DNA from: Hordeum vulgare subsp. vulgare
Lineage: Eukaryota > Streptophyta > Magnoliopsida > Poales > Poaceae
Reading direction: 5' to 3'
NCBI RefSeq assembly: GCF_904849725.1
Contig: NC_058522.1
Location: 432,603,529 to 432,667,528, forward strand
Length of the DNA stretch: 64,000 nt
The notes beneath the pieces were generated by a model, which saw only the letters and a list, made by a program, of their open reading frames with translations, was not told the origin of the DNA and ran no database searches. Made by a program: the position numbers and the translations under genes. Positions within the stretch are counted from its first letter, which is position 1; each line of letters begins with the position of its first letter. Below are positions 22,619 to 35,920 of the stretch, piece by piece.

Positions 22619-25600
22619 ATGGCTCGCGGAGTAGCACCCGTGAACTTTAATGCGTTCCTAGAGAAAGCCAAGTTGAAATATGATGGAAGTAACTTTGTTG
22701 ACTGGGCCCGTAATCTGAGGATTGTCCTCACGGTCTCCCAAAAGGCTTATGTCCTTGATGCACCGCTTGGTGATGCACCTATCCTCCCGGCGACTGAAGA
22801 CGTTATGAACATCTGGCAGGCGCGTTCTGATGACTACTCAATAGTTCAATGTGCGATCTTGTATGGCTTAGAACTGGGACTTCAGAGAGGTTTTGGACAT
22901 CATGGAGCATATGAGATGATCCAGGAGTTGAAGTTTACCTTTGAAAAGAATGCCCGGATCGTGAGGTATGAGACGTCTGATAAGTTCTATGCTTGCAAGA
23001 TGGAGGAGAACGGGTCTGTCAATGAGCACATACTCAAAATGTCTGGGTATTCCAACCGACCGGCTGAGTTGGGAATTGTTCTCCCGCTAGAGGCAATCAC
23101 TGACAGAGTTCTTCAATCACTGCCACCTAAATACATAAGCTTTGTGATAAACTATAACATGCAAGGGATGAACAAATCAGTCGCCGAGATTTTTGCGATG
23201 CTGAAAGTCGTTGAGCGAGAAATTCAGAAGGAGCATCAAGTGTTCATGGTCAATAAAACCACTGGTTTCAAGAAAAATGGCAATGGTAAGAAGGGTAACT
23301 CCAAGAAGAGTGGCAAAGCAGTTGCCCCTCTCGTGAAGAAACCCAAGGCTGGACCCAAGCCGGGAACTGAGTGCTTTCATTGCAAGGGGACTTTTCACTG
23401 GAAGCACAACTACCCCAAGTATCTGGCCGACAAGAAGGAGGCCAATTCCAAACAAGGTATATATGATATACATGTTATTGGTGTGTACCTTAACAACTCT
23501 CATTGTAGTTCTTGGGTATTTGATACTAGTTCGGTTGCTCACATTTGCAACTCAAAGCAGGAACTACTGAATAGATGGATGTTGGCGAAGGACGAAGTGA
23601 TGATGCGCGTGGGAGATGGTTCCAAGGTTGATGCGATCGCCGTCAGCATGTTCGCTCTTCGATTACCATCCGGATTAGTGATGAACCTGAATAATTGTTA
23701 TTTAGTGCCTGCGTTGAGCATGAACATTATATCTGGATCTTGTTTATTGCGAGATGGTTACTCATTTAAATCAGAGAATAATGGTTGTTCTATTTATATG
23801 ATTAATATCTTTTATGGTCATGCACCCAATGTGAGGGGTTTATTCTTATTGAATCTCGATAGTGATAGCACACATGTTCATAACATTGATGCCAAAAGAT
23901 GTAAAGTTAATAATGATAGTACCACTTTCTTGTGGCACTTCCGCTTAGGTCATATTGGTGTAAAACGCAAGAAGAAGCTTCATGCCAATGGACTTCTGGA
24001 GTTACTTGGTTTTGAATCACTTGACACATGTGAACCATGCCTCATGGGTAAGATGACTAAGACCCCGTTTTCTGGAATAATGGAGCGGGCAAGTGACTTA
24101 TTGGAAATCGTACATACTGATGTGTGCGGTCTGATGAGCATTGAGGTGTGCGGTGGATATCGTTATTTTCTCACCTTCACTGATGACTTAACTAGATATG
24201 GGTATATTTACTTAATGAAACACAAGTCTGGACGTTTGAAAAGTTCAAGCAATTTCAGAGTGAAGACGAGAATCATCACAACAAGAAGATTAAATTCCTA
24301 TGATCTAATCGAGGAGGAGAATATCTGAGTTATGAGTTTGGCACTCACCTAAGACAATGTGGAATTGTTTCACAGTTGACACCGCCTGGAACACCATAGC
24401 GTAATAGTGTGTCCGAACGTCGTAATCATACTTTATTGGATATGGTGCGTTCTATGATGTCTCTTGCTGATTTGCCGTTATCATTTTTGGGTTATGCGTT
24501 AGAGACAACTACATTCACTTTAAATAGGGCACCATCAAAATCCGTTGAGACGACGCTGTATGAACTGTGGTTTGGCAAGAAACCAAAATTGTCATTTCTT
24601 AAAGTTTGGGGATGCGATGCTTATGTCAAAAAGCTTCAGCCAGAAAAGCTGGAACCCATAGCGAAGAAATGCGTCTTCATAGGATACTCAAAAGAGACTG
24701 TTGGATATACCTTCTATGTCAGATCTGAAGGCAAAGTGTGTGTCGCTAATAATGGAACATTTCTTGAGAAAGAGTTTCTCTCGAAAGAACTGAGTGGGAG
24801 GAAGATAGAACTTGATGAGGTTGTTGAACCTTTACTTCAACTAGAGAGTAGCGCAACGCAGAAAGATGTTTTTGTGGAGCGTACATCAATTGAAGAGGAA
24901 GCTAATGATGATGATCACGGAACTTTGGATCAAGTTGCTATCGAACCTCGTAGTTCGACAAGGTCACGCACTACACCTTAGTGGTACAGTAATCCTGTCT
25001 TGACAGTCATGTTGTTGGACAACAATGACCCTACGAGCTAAGGAGAAGCGATGGTGGGCCCGAATTCCAACAAATTGTTAGAGGCCATGAAATCTGAGAT
25101 AGGATCCATGTATGAAAATGAAGTATGGACTTTGGAAGTATTACCTGAAGGGCGAAAGTCCATTTAGAATAAATGGATCTTTAAGAAGAAGACGGACGCG
25201 GACGGTAATGTCACCATCTATAAAGCTCAACTTGTGGCAAAGGGTTTTTCACAAGTTCAAGGAGTTGACTATGATGAGACATTCTCACCCGTAGCGATGC
25301 TTAAGTCCATCAGAATCATGTTAGCAATAGCTGCATTTTTCGATTATGAAATTCGGAAGATGGATGTCAAAACAACGTTCCTTAACGGTTTCCTTAAGGA
25401 AGAGTTGTATATGATGCAACCGAAAGGTTTTGTCGATCCAGAGAATGCTGACAAGGTTTGCAAGCTCGAGAGATCCATTTATGGGCTGGTGGAAGCATCT
25501 TGGAGTTGGAATCAATGCTTTGATGAGGTGATCAAAGCGTTTGGATTTATACCAGTTTATGGAGAAGCTTGTATTTACAAGAAAATGAGTGGGAGCTCTA

Positions 25601-25873
25601 TAGAATTTCTAATATTATATGTGGATGACATATTGCTGATTGAAAACAATATAGAAGTTTTGGACAATGTAAAAGAATATTCGAATAAGAGTTTTTCAAT
25701 GAAGGACCTAGGAGATGCTGCTTTCATATTAGGCATCAAGATCAATAGAGATAGAGCGAGACGCTTAATAGGACTTTCACACAGTAGATACCTTGACAAA
25801 GTTTTGAAGAAGTTCAAAATGGATCAGTGCAAGAAAGGGTTCTTGCCTCTATTGCAAGGTGTGAAGTTGAGTA
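22619..25873 (+). pseudogene. C1 gag-pol (N-terminal to RT), broken, disrupted by C2
   Basis: ATG at 22619 opens gag (NFNAFLEKAKLKYDGSNFVDW). The zinc knuckle CFHCKGTFHWKHNY has lost its last Cys. Protease has FDTSSVAHIC in place of the usual D-T-G-S. The GAG-pre-integrase motif (LWHFRLGHIG) and the first integrase Asp (HTDVCG) follow; the second catalytic position reads SNRGGEY with Asn. RT is marked by MDVKTTFLNG and the catalytic YVDD near 25620. Defects: a one-base frameshift near 24230, then stops at 24301, 24397, 24979, 25039 and 25165 in the downstream frame. At 25873 C2 is inserted just after RT; the RNase H part resumes at 46445. Non-functional. Confidence 0.92.
25869..25873. repeat. 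Target-site duplication, left copy (C2)
   Basis: GAGTA, repeated at 46445-46449. Confidence 0.85.
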
Positions 25874-27636
25874 TGTTGGAAATATGCCCTAGAGGCAATA
25901 ATAAAATGGTTATTATCATATTTCCTTGTTCACGATAATCGTCTATTGTTCATGCTATAATTGTATTAACAGGAAACAGTAATACATGTGTGAATAAATA
26001 GATCACAATGTGTCCCTAGCAAGCCTCTAGTTGGATAGCTCATTGATCAATAGATGATCATGGTTTCCTGATCATGGACATTGGATGTCATTGATAACGG
26101 GATCCATCATTAGGAGAATGATGTGATGGACAAGACCCAATCCTAAGCATAGCACTAGATCCTGTTGTTCGTATGCTAAAGCTTTTCTAATGTCAAGTGT
26201 CTTTTCCTTCGACCATGAGATTGTGCAACTCTCGGATACCGTAGGAGTGCTTTTGGTGTATCAAACTTCACAACGTAACTGGGTGACTATAAAGGTGCAC
26301 TATAGGTATCTCCGAAAGTGTGTGTTGGGTTGGTACGAATCGAGATCGGGATTTGTCACTCCGTGTGACGGAGAGGTATCTCTAGGCCCACTCGGTAGAA
26401 CATCATCGTGAGCTCAATGTGACTAAGGAGTTAGTCACACGATGACGTGCTACGGAACGAGTAAAGAGACTTACGTGGTACGAGATTGAATAAGGTATAG
26501 GTATACCGACGATCGAATCTCGGGCAAGTTCTATACCGACAGACAAAGGGAATTGTATATGGGATTGATTGAATCCTTGACATCGTGGTTCATCTGATGA
26601 GATCATCATTGAACATGTGGGAGCCACCATGTGTATCCAGACCCCGCTGATGGTTATTGGCCGGAGAGGTGTCTCGATCATGTCTGCATGCGTCCCGAAT
26701 CCGTAGGGTCTACACACTTAAGGTTCGATGGCGTTAGGGTTATTGGGAATTGTTATACGAGGTTACCGAAGGTTGTTCGGAGTCCCGGATGAGATCCCGA
26801 ATGTCACGAGGAGCTCCAGAATTGTCGAGAGGTAAAGATTGATATATAGGATAGATGGGTTTGGACACCGGAAATGTTTCGGGCACCACCGGCAAAGTGT
26901 CGGGACCACCGGAAGGGTTCCGGAGGCCCACCGAGAGAGGCCACCAGCCCAAGGAGGCTACATGGGCCAAGTGTGAGAGGGAACCAGACCTTGGGTGCGT
27001 TGGTGCGCCCCCACACCGAGCCCATGGCGCCTAAGAGGGGGAGGGGGGAACCCTAGCGCAGGTGGGCCTAAGGCCCACCAGGGGGTGCGCCACCCCCTCC
27101 TCCCCTTCTGGCCGCCACCCCTCCCCCCATATAGGTCTGCCGCACCCCTTAGGGGTGGGAACCCTAAGGGGGGCGCCTCCCTTCCTTCCCCCTATATATA
27201 GCGGGGTTTTGGCCATTGGATATACGCAATTTCATCTCTCTCTCGGCGCAGCCCTGCTCCTCTTCTTCCTCCTCTCCCACGCTGCTTGGCGAAGCCCTGC
27301 CGGGAGACCTCGTCGCTCCATCGCCACCATGCCGTCGTGCTGCCAGAGCTCCTCCCCAACCTCTCCCTCCTCCTTGCTGGATCAAGGTGCAGGAGACGTC
27401 TCTGGGCTGTACGTGTGTTGAATGCGGAGGTGTCGTGGTTCGACACTAGATCGGAATCACACCGCGATCTGAATCACCGCGAGTACGACTCCATCAACCG
27501 TGTTCTAGCAACACTTCCGCTTAGCAATCTTCAAAGGTATGAAGATGCACTCACCCCTCTCTCGTCGCTGGTCTCACCATATGAAGATCTGAATATGGCG
27601 TAGGAAATTTTTGAATTTTCGCTATGTTACCCAACA
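25874..27636 (+). repeat. 5' LTR of C2
   Basis: About 1.76 kb, TGTTGG...CCCAACA. Followed at once by the primer site. TATA box at 27193-27200. Confidence 0.95.
27193..27200 (+). promoter_or_regulatory. TATA box in C2 5' LTR
   Basis: TATATATA after CCCCC, about 440 bp before the LTR end; drives element RNA in this family. Confidence 0.65.
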
Positions 27637-27637
27637 G

Positions 27638-27649
27638 TGGCATCAGAGC
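27638..27649 (+). promoter_or_regulatory. Primer-binding site of C2 (initiator Met tRNA type)
   Basis: TGGCATCAGAGC one base after the LTR end; one mismatch to the usual TGGTATCAGAGC. Confidence 0.85.
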
Positions 27650-28224
27650 CAGGTTTTCTATGCGTAGATTCTATGCACGAGTAGAACACAAAAAGGTTGT
27701 GGGCGATGATTTTGTAAATTACTTGCTGCTACTAGTCTTGTTCTTTTCCGGCGGTATTGTGGGATGAAGTGGCCCGTAACGACCTTACACGTATGCTTAC
27801 GTGAGACAGGTTCCACCGACCAACATACACTAGGTGCATAAGGTCTCTCCCACTCTAGTCGGATCGGATTTGATGAAAAGGGTCCTTATGAAGGGTAAAT
27901 AGCTTTGGCATATCATCGTTGTGGCTGTCATGTAGGTAAGAAGGCATTCTTGCTAGAAACCCAAATCAGCCACGTAAAACTTGCAACAACAATTAGGGGA
28001 CATCTAACTTGTTTGTGCAGGGTTTGGCATGTGATGTGATATGGTCAAAGGATGTGATGTTACATGTGTGATGTATGAGATGATCATGTTCTTGTAATAG
28101 TATTCACGACTTGCATGTCGATGAGTATGACAACCGGCAGGAGCCATAGGAGTTGTCTTAATTTATTGCATGAGATGCAACGCCATGTGTTTACTACTTT
28201 TACTTCATTGCTAACGGTTAGCTA

Positions 28225-28258
<34 letters not shown>

Positions 28259-28893
28259 TGGCGTGAAAACTTCACGGAGACACGATGATGGAGATCATGG
28301 TGTAACGCCGGTGACGATGATGATCATGCGATGCCCGAAGATGGAGATCGAAGGAGCAAAGATGATAATGGCCATATCATGTCACTATATGATTGCATGT
28401 GATGTTTATCATGTTTTTCATCTTATTGCTTAGAACGACGATAGCATAATAAGATGATCCCTCATAAAATTTCGAGAACGTATTCCCCTAAGTGTGCGCC
28501 GTTGCGAAGGATCATTGTCTCGAAGCACCACATGATGATCGGGTGTGATAGATTCTAACGTTCACATACAACGGGTGTAAGCCAGTTTTACACACGCAAA
28601 ACAATTAGGTTGACTCGACGAGCTTAGCATGTACATACATGACCTCGAATACGAGAGACCGAAAGGTCTAACATGAGTCGTATGGTTGAATACGATCAGC
28701 ATGAAGTTGCTCACTATGACGACTAGTCCGTCTCACGTGATGATCGGACACGGGTTAGTCGACATGGATCATGTATCACTTAGATGACTAGAGGGATGTC
28801 GATTTAAGTGGGAGTTCATACTTAATTTGATTAAATGAACTTAATTATCATGAACTTAGTCTAAAAGTTTTCTTTCCAAATATTGTAGATCCA
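27650..28893 (+). other. Untranslated leader of C2 with TAG microsatellite
   Basis: No gene. A run of about 11 TAG units lies at 28225-28258; the equivalent place in C1 (about 21956-21970) has only a few. Otherwise collinear with the C1 leader. Confidence 0.75.
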
Positions 28894-31800
28894 ATGGCCA
28901 ACGCACCTGTCAACCTCAATTTCAACGCGTTCCTAGAGAAAAACAAGCTGAAATATGATGGTAGCAACTATGCGAACTGGGTGCGCAACTTGATGCTCAT
29001 CCTCATTGCATCCAGGAAGGCTGATGTCCTTGATGCGCCGCTAGGTGACCCCCGTGTCCCCGCGGCAGCCCAAGATTTTCAGAACGTCTGGCAAGCGCGG
29101 AGTGATGACTACTCCCTGGTTAGGTGTGGCATGTTATACAGTTTAGAACCATGGCTCCAAAGGCGTTTTGAGCAACACAGAGCATATGAGATGTTCCAGG
29201 AGCTGAAGCTAGTTTTTCAAGCTCATGCCCAGGTCGAGAGATATGAAGTCTCCGACAAGTTCTTTAGCTGCAAGATGGAGGAGAACAGTTCTGTTAGTGA
29301 GCATATTCTCATAATGTCTGGGCTACACGGACGCTGACTCAGCTTGGAGTCGAACTTCCGGATGACTCTGTAATTGATAGAATCCTCCAGTCTCTCCCAC
29401 CAAGCTACAAGGGTTTTGTGCTGAACTACAACATGCAAGGGATGGAGAAGACCATTCCCGAGTTGTACTCGATACTCAAATCTGTAGAAGTAGAAGTCAA
29501 GAAAGAGCATCAAGTGTTGATGGTCAACAAGACCACCAGTTTGAAGAAGGGCAAGGGTAAGAAGAACTTCAAGAAAGACGACAAAGCCGTTGCCGCACCC
29601 TGTAAGCCAGATGCCGGTAAGAAGAAAAAGAATGGACCCAAGCCTGAGACTGAGTGCTTCTTCTGCAAGGGAAAAGGTCACTGGAAGCGGAACTGCCCCA
29701 AGTACTTAGCGAACAAGAAGGCCGGCAACGTTAAATATATATATATGATATATATGTTATTGATGTGTACCTTACCAGCGCTCATAGTAGCTCCTGGGTA
29801 TTTGATCACGGTGTTGTTGCTCACATTTGCAACTCAAAGCAGGAACTGCGGAATAAGCGGAGACTGGCCAAGGACGAGGTGACGATGCATGTCGGGAATG
29901 GCTCCAAGGTCGATGTGATCGCCGTCGGCACGCTGCCTCTACATCTACCTTCGGGATTAGTTTTAAACCTTAATAATTGTTATTTATTTCCAGCTTTGAG
30001 CATGAACATTGTATCAGGGTCTTGCTTAATGCAAGACGGCTACTCATTTAAGTCAGAGAATAATGATTGTTCTATTTATATGAGTGATATGTTTTATGGT
30101 CATGCTCCGCTGGTGAATGGTTTATTCTTGATGAATCTCGATCGCAATGTTACACATATTCATAGTGTGAATACCAAAAGATGCAAAGTTGATAATGATA
30201 GTCCCACATACTTGTGGCTCTGTCGCCTTGGTCATATCGGTGTTAAGCGCATGAAGAAACTCCATACTGATGGACTGTTAGAGTCTCTTGACTTTGAATC
30301 ATTTGACACATGCGAGCCGTGCCTCATGGGCAAGATGACTAAGAGTCCATTCTGAGGAATAATGGAGAGAGCAACCGACTTATTGGAAATAATACATACT
30401 GTTGTGTGTGGTCCAATGAACGTTGAAGCTCGCGGTGGCTATCATTATGTTCTCACTCTCCCGATGATTTGAGTAGGTATGGGTATATCTACTTGATGAA
30501 GCACAAATCTGAAACGTTTGAAAAGTTCAAGGAATTTCAGAGTGAGGTTGAGAATCAACATGACAGAAAAATAAAGTGTCTACGATCTGATCGTGGAGGA
30601 AAATATTTGAGTCACGAGTTTGGCACACACCTAAGGAAGTGTGGAATTGTTTCAAAACTGGCGCCGCCTGACTCACCGCAATGTAACGGAGTGTCTGAAC
30701 GTCGTAATCGCACTTTATTAGATATGGTACGATCTATGATGTCTCTTACCGACTTACCGCTATCATTTTGGGGATACACATTGGAAACTGCAGCATTCAC
30801 TTTAAATAGGGCACCGTCTAAATCCGCTGAGACGACACCGTATGAACTATGGTTTGGCAAGAAACCTAAGCTGTCATTTCTAAAAGTTTGGGGCTGCGAT
30901 GCTTATGTGAAGAAACTTCAACCAGAAAAGCTCGAACCCAAAGCGGAGAAATGCGTATTCATAGGATACCCTAAGGAAACTATTGGGTATACCTTCTACC
31001 TTAGATCCGAAGGTAAAACCTTTGTTTCCAAGAACGGATCCTTTCTAGAGAAAGAGTTTATCTCGAAAGAAGTAAGTGGGAGGAAAGTAGAACTTGATGA
31101 GGTAATTACGCCCCTCTCGAACCAGAGAGTAGCGCAGCGCGGGAAATTGTTCCTGTGACGCCTACGCCAACTGGAGAGGAAGTTAATGATGATGATAATG
31201 AAGCTTTGGATCAAGTTGCTGCTGAACCGCGAAGGTCCACAAGGGCACGTTGCACACCAGAGTGGTACGGCAACCCTGTGATGGAAATCATGTTGTTAGA
31301 CAACGGTGAACCTTCGAACTATGAAGAAGCAATGGTGGGCCCGGTTTCCAACAAATGGCTTGAGGCTATAAAATCTGAGATAGGATCCATGTATGAGAAC
31401 AAAGTATGAACTTTGGTGGACTTGCTCGATGATCGGCGAGCCATATAAAATAAGTGGATCTTCAAGAAGAAGGCTGACGCAAACGGTAATGTGACCGTTT
31501 ACAAAGCTTGACTTGTCGCAAAGGGTTTTCTACAAATTCAAGGAGTTGACTACGATGAGACTCTCTCTCCCGTAGCGAAGCTGAAGTCAGTCCGAATCAT
31601 GTAGCAATTGCCGCTTTTCATGATTATGAAATTTGGCAAATGGACGTCAAAACAGCGTTCCTTAATGGGTATCTTAAGGAAGAGTTGTATATGATGCAAC
31701 CAGAAGGTTTTGTCGATCCTAAGAGTGCTAACAAGGTATGCAAGCTCCATCGCTCCATCTATGGGCTGGTGCAAGCATCTCGGAGTTGGAACATTCGCTT

Positions 31801-32880
31801 TAATGAGGTGATTAAAGCGTTTGGGTTCATACAGGTTTATGGAGAAGCTTGTCTGTACAAGAAAGTGAGTGGGAGCTCTGTAGCTTTTCTCATACTATAT
31901 GTGGATGACATATTATTGATGGGGAATAATATAGAGTTATTGAAGAGCATAAAGGCCTACTTGAACTAGAGTTTTTCAATGAAGGACCTTGGAGAAGCTG
32001 CATATATATTAGGCACCAAGATCTATAGAGATAGATCGAGACGCCTCATAGGTCTTTCACAAAGTACATACCTTGACAAGATATAGAAGAAGTTCAATAT
32101 GGAAAACTCAAAGAAGGGTTTCTTGCCAGTTTTGCAAGGTATGAGATTGAGTAAGACTCAGTCACCGACCACGACAACAGATAGAGAGAAGATGAGTACT
32201 GTCCCCTACGCTTCAGCCGTAGGCTCTCTAATGTATGCCATGTTGTGTACCAGACCTGATATAAACCTTGCCATAAGTTTGGTGGGGAGGTACCAAAGTG
32301 ATCCCGGTATGGAACACTGCAGAACATCAAGAATATCCTTAAGTACCTGAAAAGGACTAAGGAGATGTTTCTCATTTATGGAGGTGATGAAGAGCTCATC
32401 GTAAAGGGTTACACCGATGCTAGCTTCAACACAGATCCGGATGACTCTAAGTCACTAACCGAATAAGTGTATGTTTTGAATGGTGAGGCAGTGAGCTGGT
32501 GCAGCAGCAAGGAAGACGTCGTGGCTGCATCTACATGTGAAGCGGAGTACATAGCTGCTTCGGAAGCGGCTCATGAAGGGATCTGGATGAAGGATTTCAT
32601 CACCGACCTTGGAGTGGTTTCAAGCGCGTCAGGTCCGATGACACTCTTCCGTGATAACACTGGAGCCATTGCCATAGCCAAGGAGCCCAGATTTCATCGA
32701 AAGACCAAGCACATCCAACACCGCTACAACTGCATCCAGGACCAGGTCTAGAGAGGAGTCATAGATATTTGTAAAGTACACATGGATCTGAATATTGCAG
32801 ACCCGTTGACTAAACCTCTTCCACGAGCGAAACATGATCAACACCACAATGCTATGGGTGTTCGATACATCACAATGTAA
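28894..32880 (+). pseudogene. C2 gag-pol, broken
   Basis: ATG at 28894 starts gag (NFNAFLEKNKLKYDGSNYANW). The zinc knuckle CFFCKGKGHWKRNC (about 29659-29700) is intact but in another frame after a shift near 29330. A second shift falls in the AT microsatellite at 29731-29757. Protease reads FDHGVVAHIC. A stop at 30353-30355 and a shift near 30455 precede integrase (SDRGGKY, CNGVSERRN). RT has [10 protein letters not shown] and YVDD near 31906. RNase H has VSWCSSKEDVVAASTCEAEY (about 32490-32550) and the frame ends at 32880. Further stops occur at 31407, 31967 and 32084 and another shift near 32320. Non-functional. Same domain order as C1. Confidence 0.92.
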
Positions 32881-32900
32881 CTAGATTATTGACTCTAGTG

Positions 32901-32912
32901 CAAGTGGGAGAG
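32901..32912 (+). promoter_or_regulatory. Polypurine tract of C2
   Basis: CAAGTGGGAGAG directly before the 3' LTR start TGTTGG at 32913. Confidence 0.85.
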
Positions 32913-34162
32913 TGTTGGAAATAAGCCCTAGAGGCAATAATAAAATGGTTATTATCATATTTCCTTGTTCATGATAATCGTCTATTGTTCATGCTACAAT
33001 TGTATTAACAAGAAACAGTAATACACGTGTGAATAAATAGATCACAATGTGTCCCTAGCAAGCCTCTAGTTGGCTAGCTCGTTGATCAATAGAAGATCAT
33101 GGTTTCCTGATCATGGAGATTGGATTTCATTGATAACGGGATCACATCATTAGGAGAATGATGTGATAGACAAGACCCAATCCTAAGCATAGCACTAGAT
33201 CGTGTTGTTCATATGCGAAAGCTTTTCTAATGTCAAGTGTCTTTTCCTTCGACCGTGAAATTGTGCAACTCCGAGATACCGTAGGAGTGCTTTGGGTGTA
33301 TCAAACGTCACAAAGTAAGTGGGTGAGTATAAAGGTGCACTACGGGTATCTCTGAAAGTGTCTGTTGGGTTGGTATGAATCGAGATCGGGATTTGTCACT
33401 CCGTGTGAAGGAGAGGTATCTCTGGGCCCACTTGGTAGAACATCACCATGAGCTCAATGTGACTATGGAGTTAGTCACAGGATGACGTGCTACGGAACGA
33501 GTAAAGAGACTTACTAGTAACGAGATTGAACAAGGTATAGGTATACCGACGATCGAATCTCGGGCAAGTTCTATACCGACAAACAAAGGGAATTGTATAC
33601 GGGATTGATTGGATCCTTGACATCGTGGTTCATCCGATGAGATCATCGTGGAACATGTGGGAGCCACCATGGGTATCCAGACCCCGCTGATGGTTATTGG
33701 CCGGAGAGGTGTCTCGGTCATGTCTGCATGCCTCCCGAACCCGTAGGGTCTACACACTTAAGGTTCAATGATGCTAGGGTTATAGGTAATTGTTATACGA
33801 GGTTACCAAAGGTTGTTTGGAGTCCCGGATGAGATCCTAGATGTCAGGAGGAGCTCCGGAATGGTCCGGAGGTAAAGATTGATATATAGGATGGATGGGT
33901 TTGGACGCCAGAAATGTTTCGGGCACCACCGGCAAAGTGTCTGGACCACTAGAAGGGTTCCGGAGGCCCACCGGGAGAGGCCACCAGCACCAGGAGGCTA
34001 CATGGGACAAGTGTGAGAGGCAACCAGCCCCTGGGTGGGCTGGTGCACCCCCCACACCCAGCCCATGTCACCGAAGAGGGGGAAGGGGGGCACCCTAGCG
34101 TAGGTGGGCCTAAGGCCCACCAGGGGGTGCGCCACCCCCTCCTCCCCTCCTGGCCGCCACCC
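32913..34162 (+). repeat. 3' LTR of C2, left part
   Basis: Matches 25874-27120 of the 5' LTR and stops at GGCCGCCACCC where gypsy G2 begins. The remainder resumes near 45966 after loss of about 36 bp of LTR. Confidence 0.93.
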
Positions 34163-35694
34163 TGATAACCCACAAGTATAGGTGATCAATTGTAGCCTTT
34201 CTCGATATGTAAGAGTGTCGAACCCAACGAGGAGCTAAAGGTAGGACAAATATTCCCTCAAGTTCTATCGACCACCGATACAACTCTACGCACACTTCAC
34301 GTTCGCTTTACCTAGAACAAGTATGAAACTAGAAGTACTTTGTAGGAGTGATAGGATAGGTTTGCAAGAAAATAAATAACACGAAAATAAAAACTAGGGG
34401 CTGGTTAGATAAAGCAACAATTACGTTAGTTTAACGAATGTGGAAAAGTGGTGGTAGGAGTTGCAGAATTGTCCCTAAGGAATTGACTACGTTACTAGAC
34501 CGATAGCAAGTTTTATGTGGGAGAGGCCACTGCTATCATGTCATCCCTTACTTGGAATTCTATGCACTTATGATTGGAACTATTAGCAAGCATCCGCAAC
34601 TATAACATTCATTAAGGTAAAACCCAACCATAGCAATAAGATATATTGGTCCCCCTTCAATCCTGTATGCATCAATTTCTATGCTAGGCTGAAGCTTCTG
34701 TTACCCTTGCCCTGCAATACATAGTCCTATAAACAGACTACTAACACTATGGTGTGATCCACGGGCGCGCTCATATGATGGGAACCAAAGGAAAACAACA
34801 TAGCCACAAGCAAATTAAACCAATCATAGCAATTCATCAATTACCGATAGGACAACAAAAATCTACTCAGACATCATAGGATGGAACCACATCATTGGAT
34901 AATAATATGAAGCATAAAGCACCATGTTCAAGTGGAGGGTATAGCGGGTTGCGGGAGAGTGGACCGCTGAATATAGATGGGGGAAGGTGATGGAGGTGTT
35001 GGTGAAGATGACGAAGGCGTTGGTGTAGATCGCCGTCACACGATGATGTCCCGGGCGGCGTTTCGGCGCCACCGGGAGAGAGGGGGGAGAGCCCCCCTTC
35101 TTCTTCTTCTTCCTTGACCCGGTCCCTAGATGGGGGAAGGGTTTCCCCTCTGGTCCATGGTCTCCATGGCGGTGGAGGGGCGAGAGCCCCTCCGAGATTG
35201 GATCTCTCTCTCTGTGTCCTTCTGTTTCTGCGCTCCTAGATTCTGACTTTCACCGTTTCTTAAATTCCCGGAGATCCGTAACTCCGATTGGGCTGAAATT
35301 TTAACAAGATTTTCTTCTGGATATTATCTTTCTTGCAGAGAATGAAGGGCACCAACCGCATTAGGGATTGGTCACAAGTCTGCCAGCCGCGGCCTAGGGG
35401 GGCCGCGCCTCGTGGGCTTGTGACCTCCTCGGGCATCATTTCGCGTAGATTCTTCTTCCCAAAAATCATAAATATTCCAAAAAAAATCTCTGTAGGTTTT
35501 TTATTGCGTTTGGACTTTGTTTGGTATGGATAATCTGCAAAACAAAAAACATGCAACAAACAGGAACTGGCACTAGGCACTGGATCAATATGTTAGTCCC
35601 AAAAATAGTATAAAAAGTTGCCAAAAGTATATGAAAGTTGAAGAATATTGGCATGAAACAATCAAAAATTATAGATACGACGGAGACGTATCAG
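34163..35694 (-). repeat. 3' LTR of G2
   Basis: Minus strand starts TGATACGTCTCC at 35694 and ends TGGGTTATCA at 34163. Polypurine tract abuts it at 35695. Confidence 0.9.
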
Positions 35695-35920
35695 CATACC
35701 CAAGCTTAATTCCTGATCGTCCTCGAGTAGGTAAATGATAAAAAAGATAATTTTTGATGTGGAATGCTACCTAGCATAATCTTGATCATATAATCTAATC
35801 ATGACATGAATACTCAAACACGAGTGATTCGAAGCAATAGTCTATCATTTGACATAAAGACAATAATATTTCAAGCATACGAGCATCCCTGTCTCTGTTC
35901 TCTAGCATCTCAGCAGTGGA

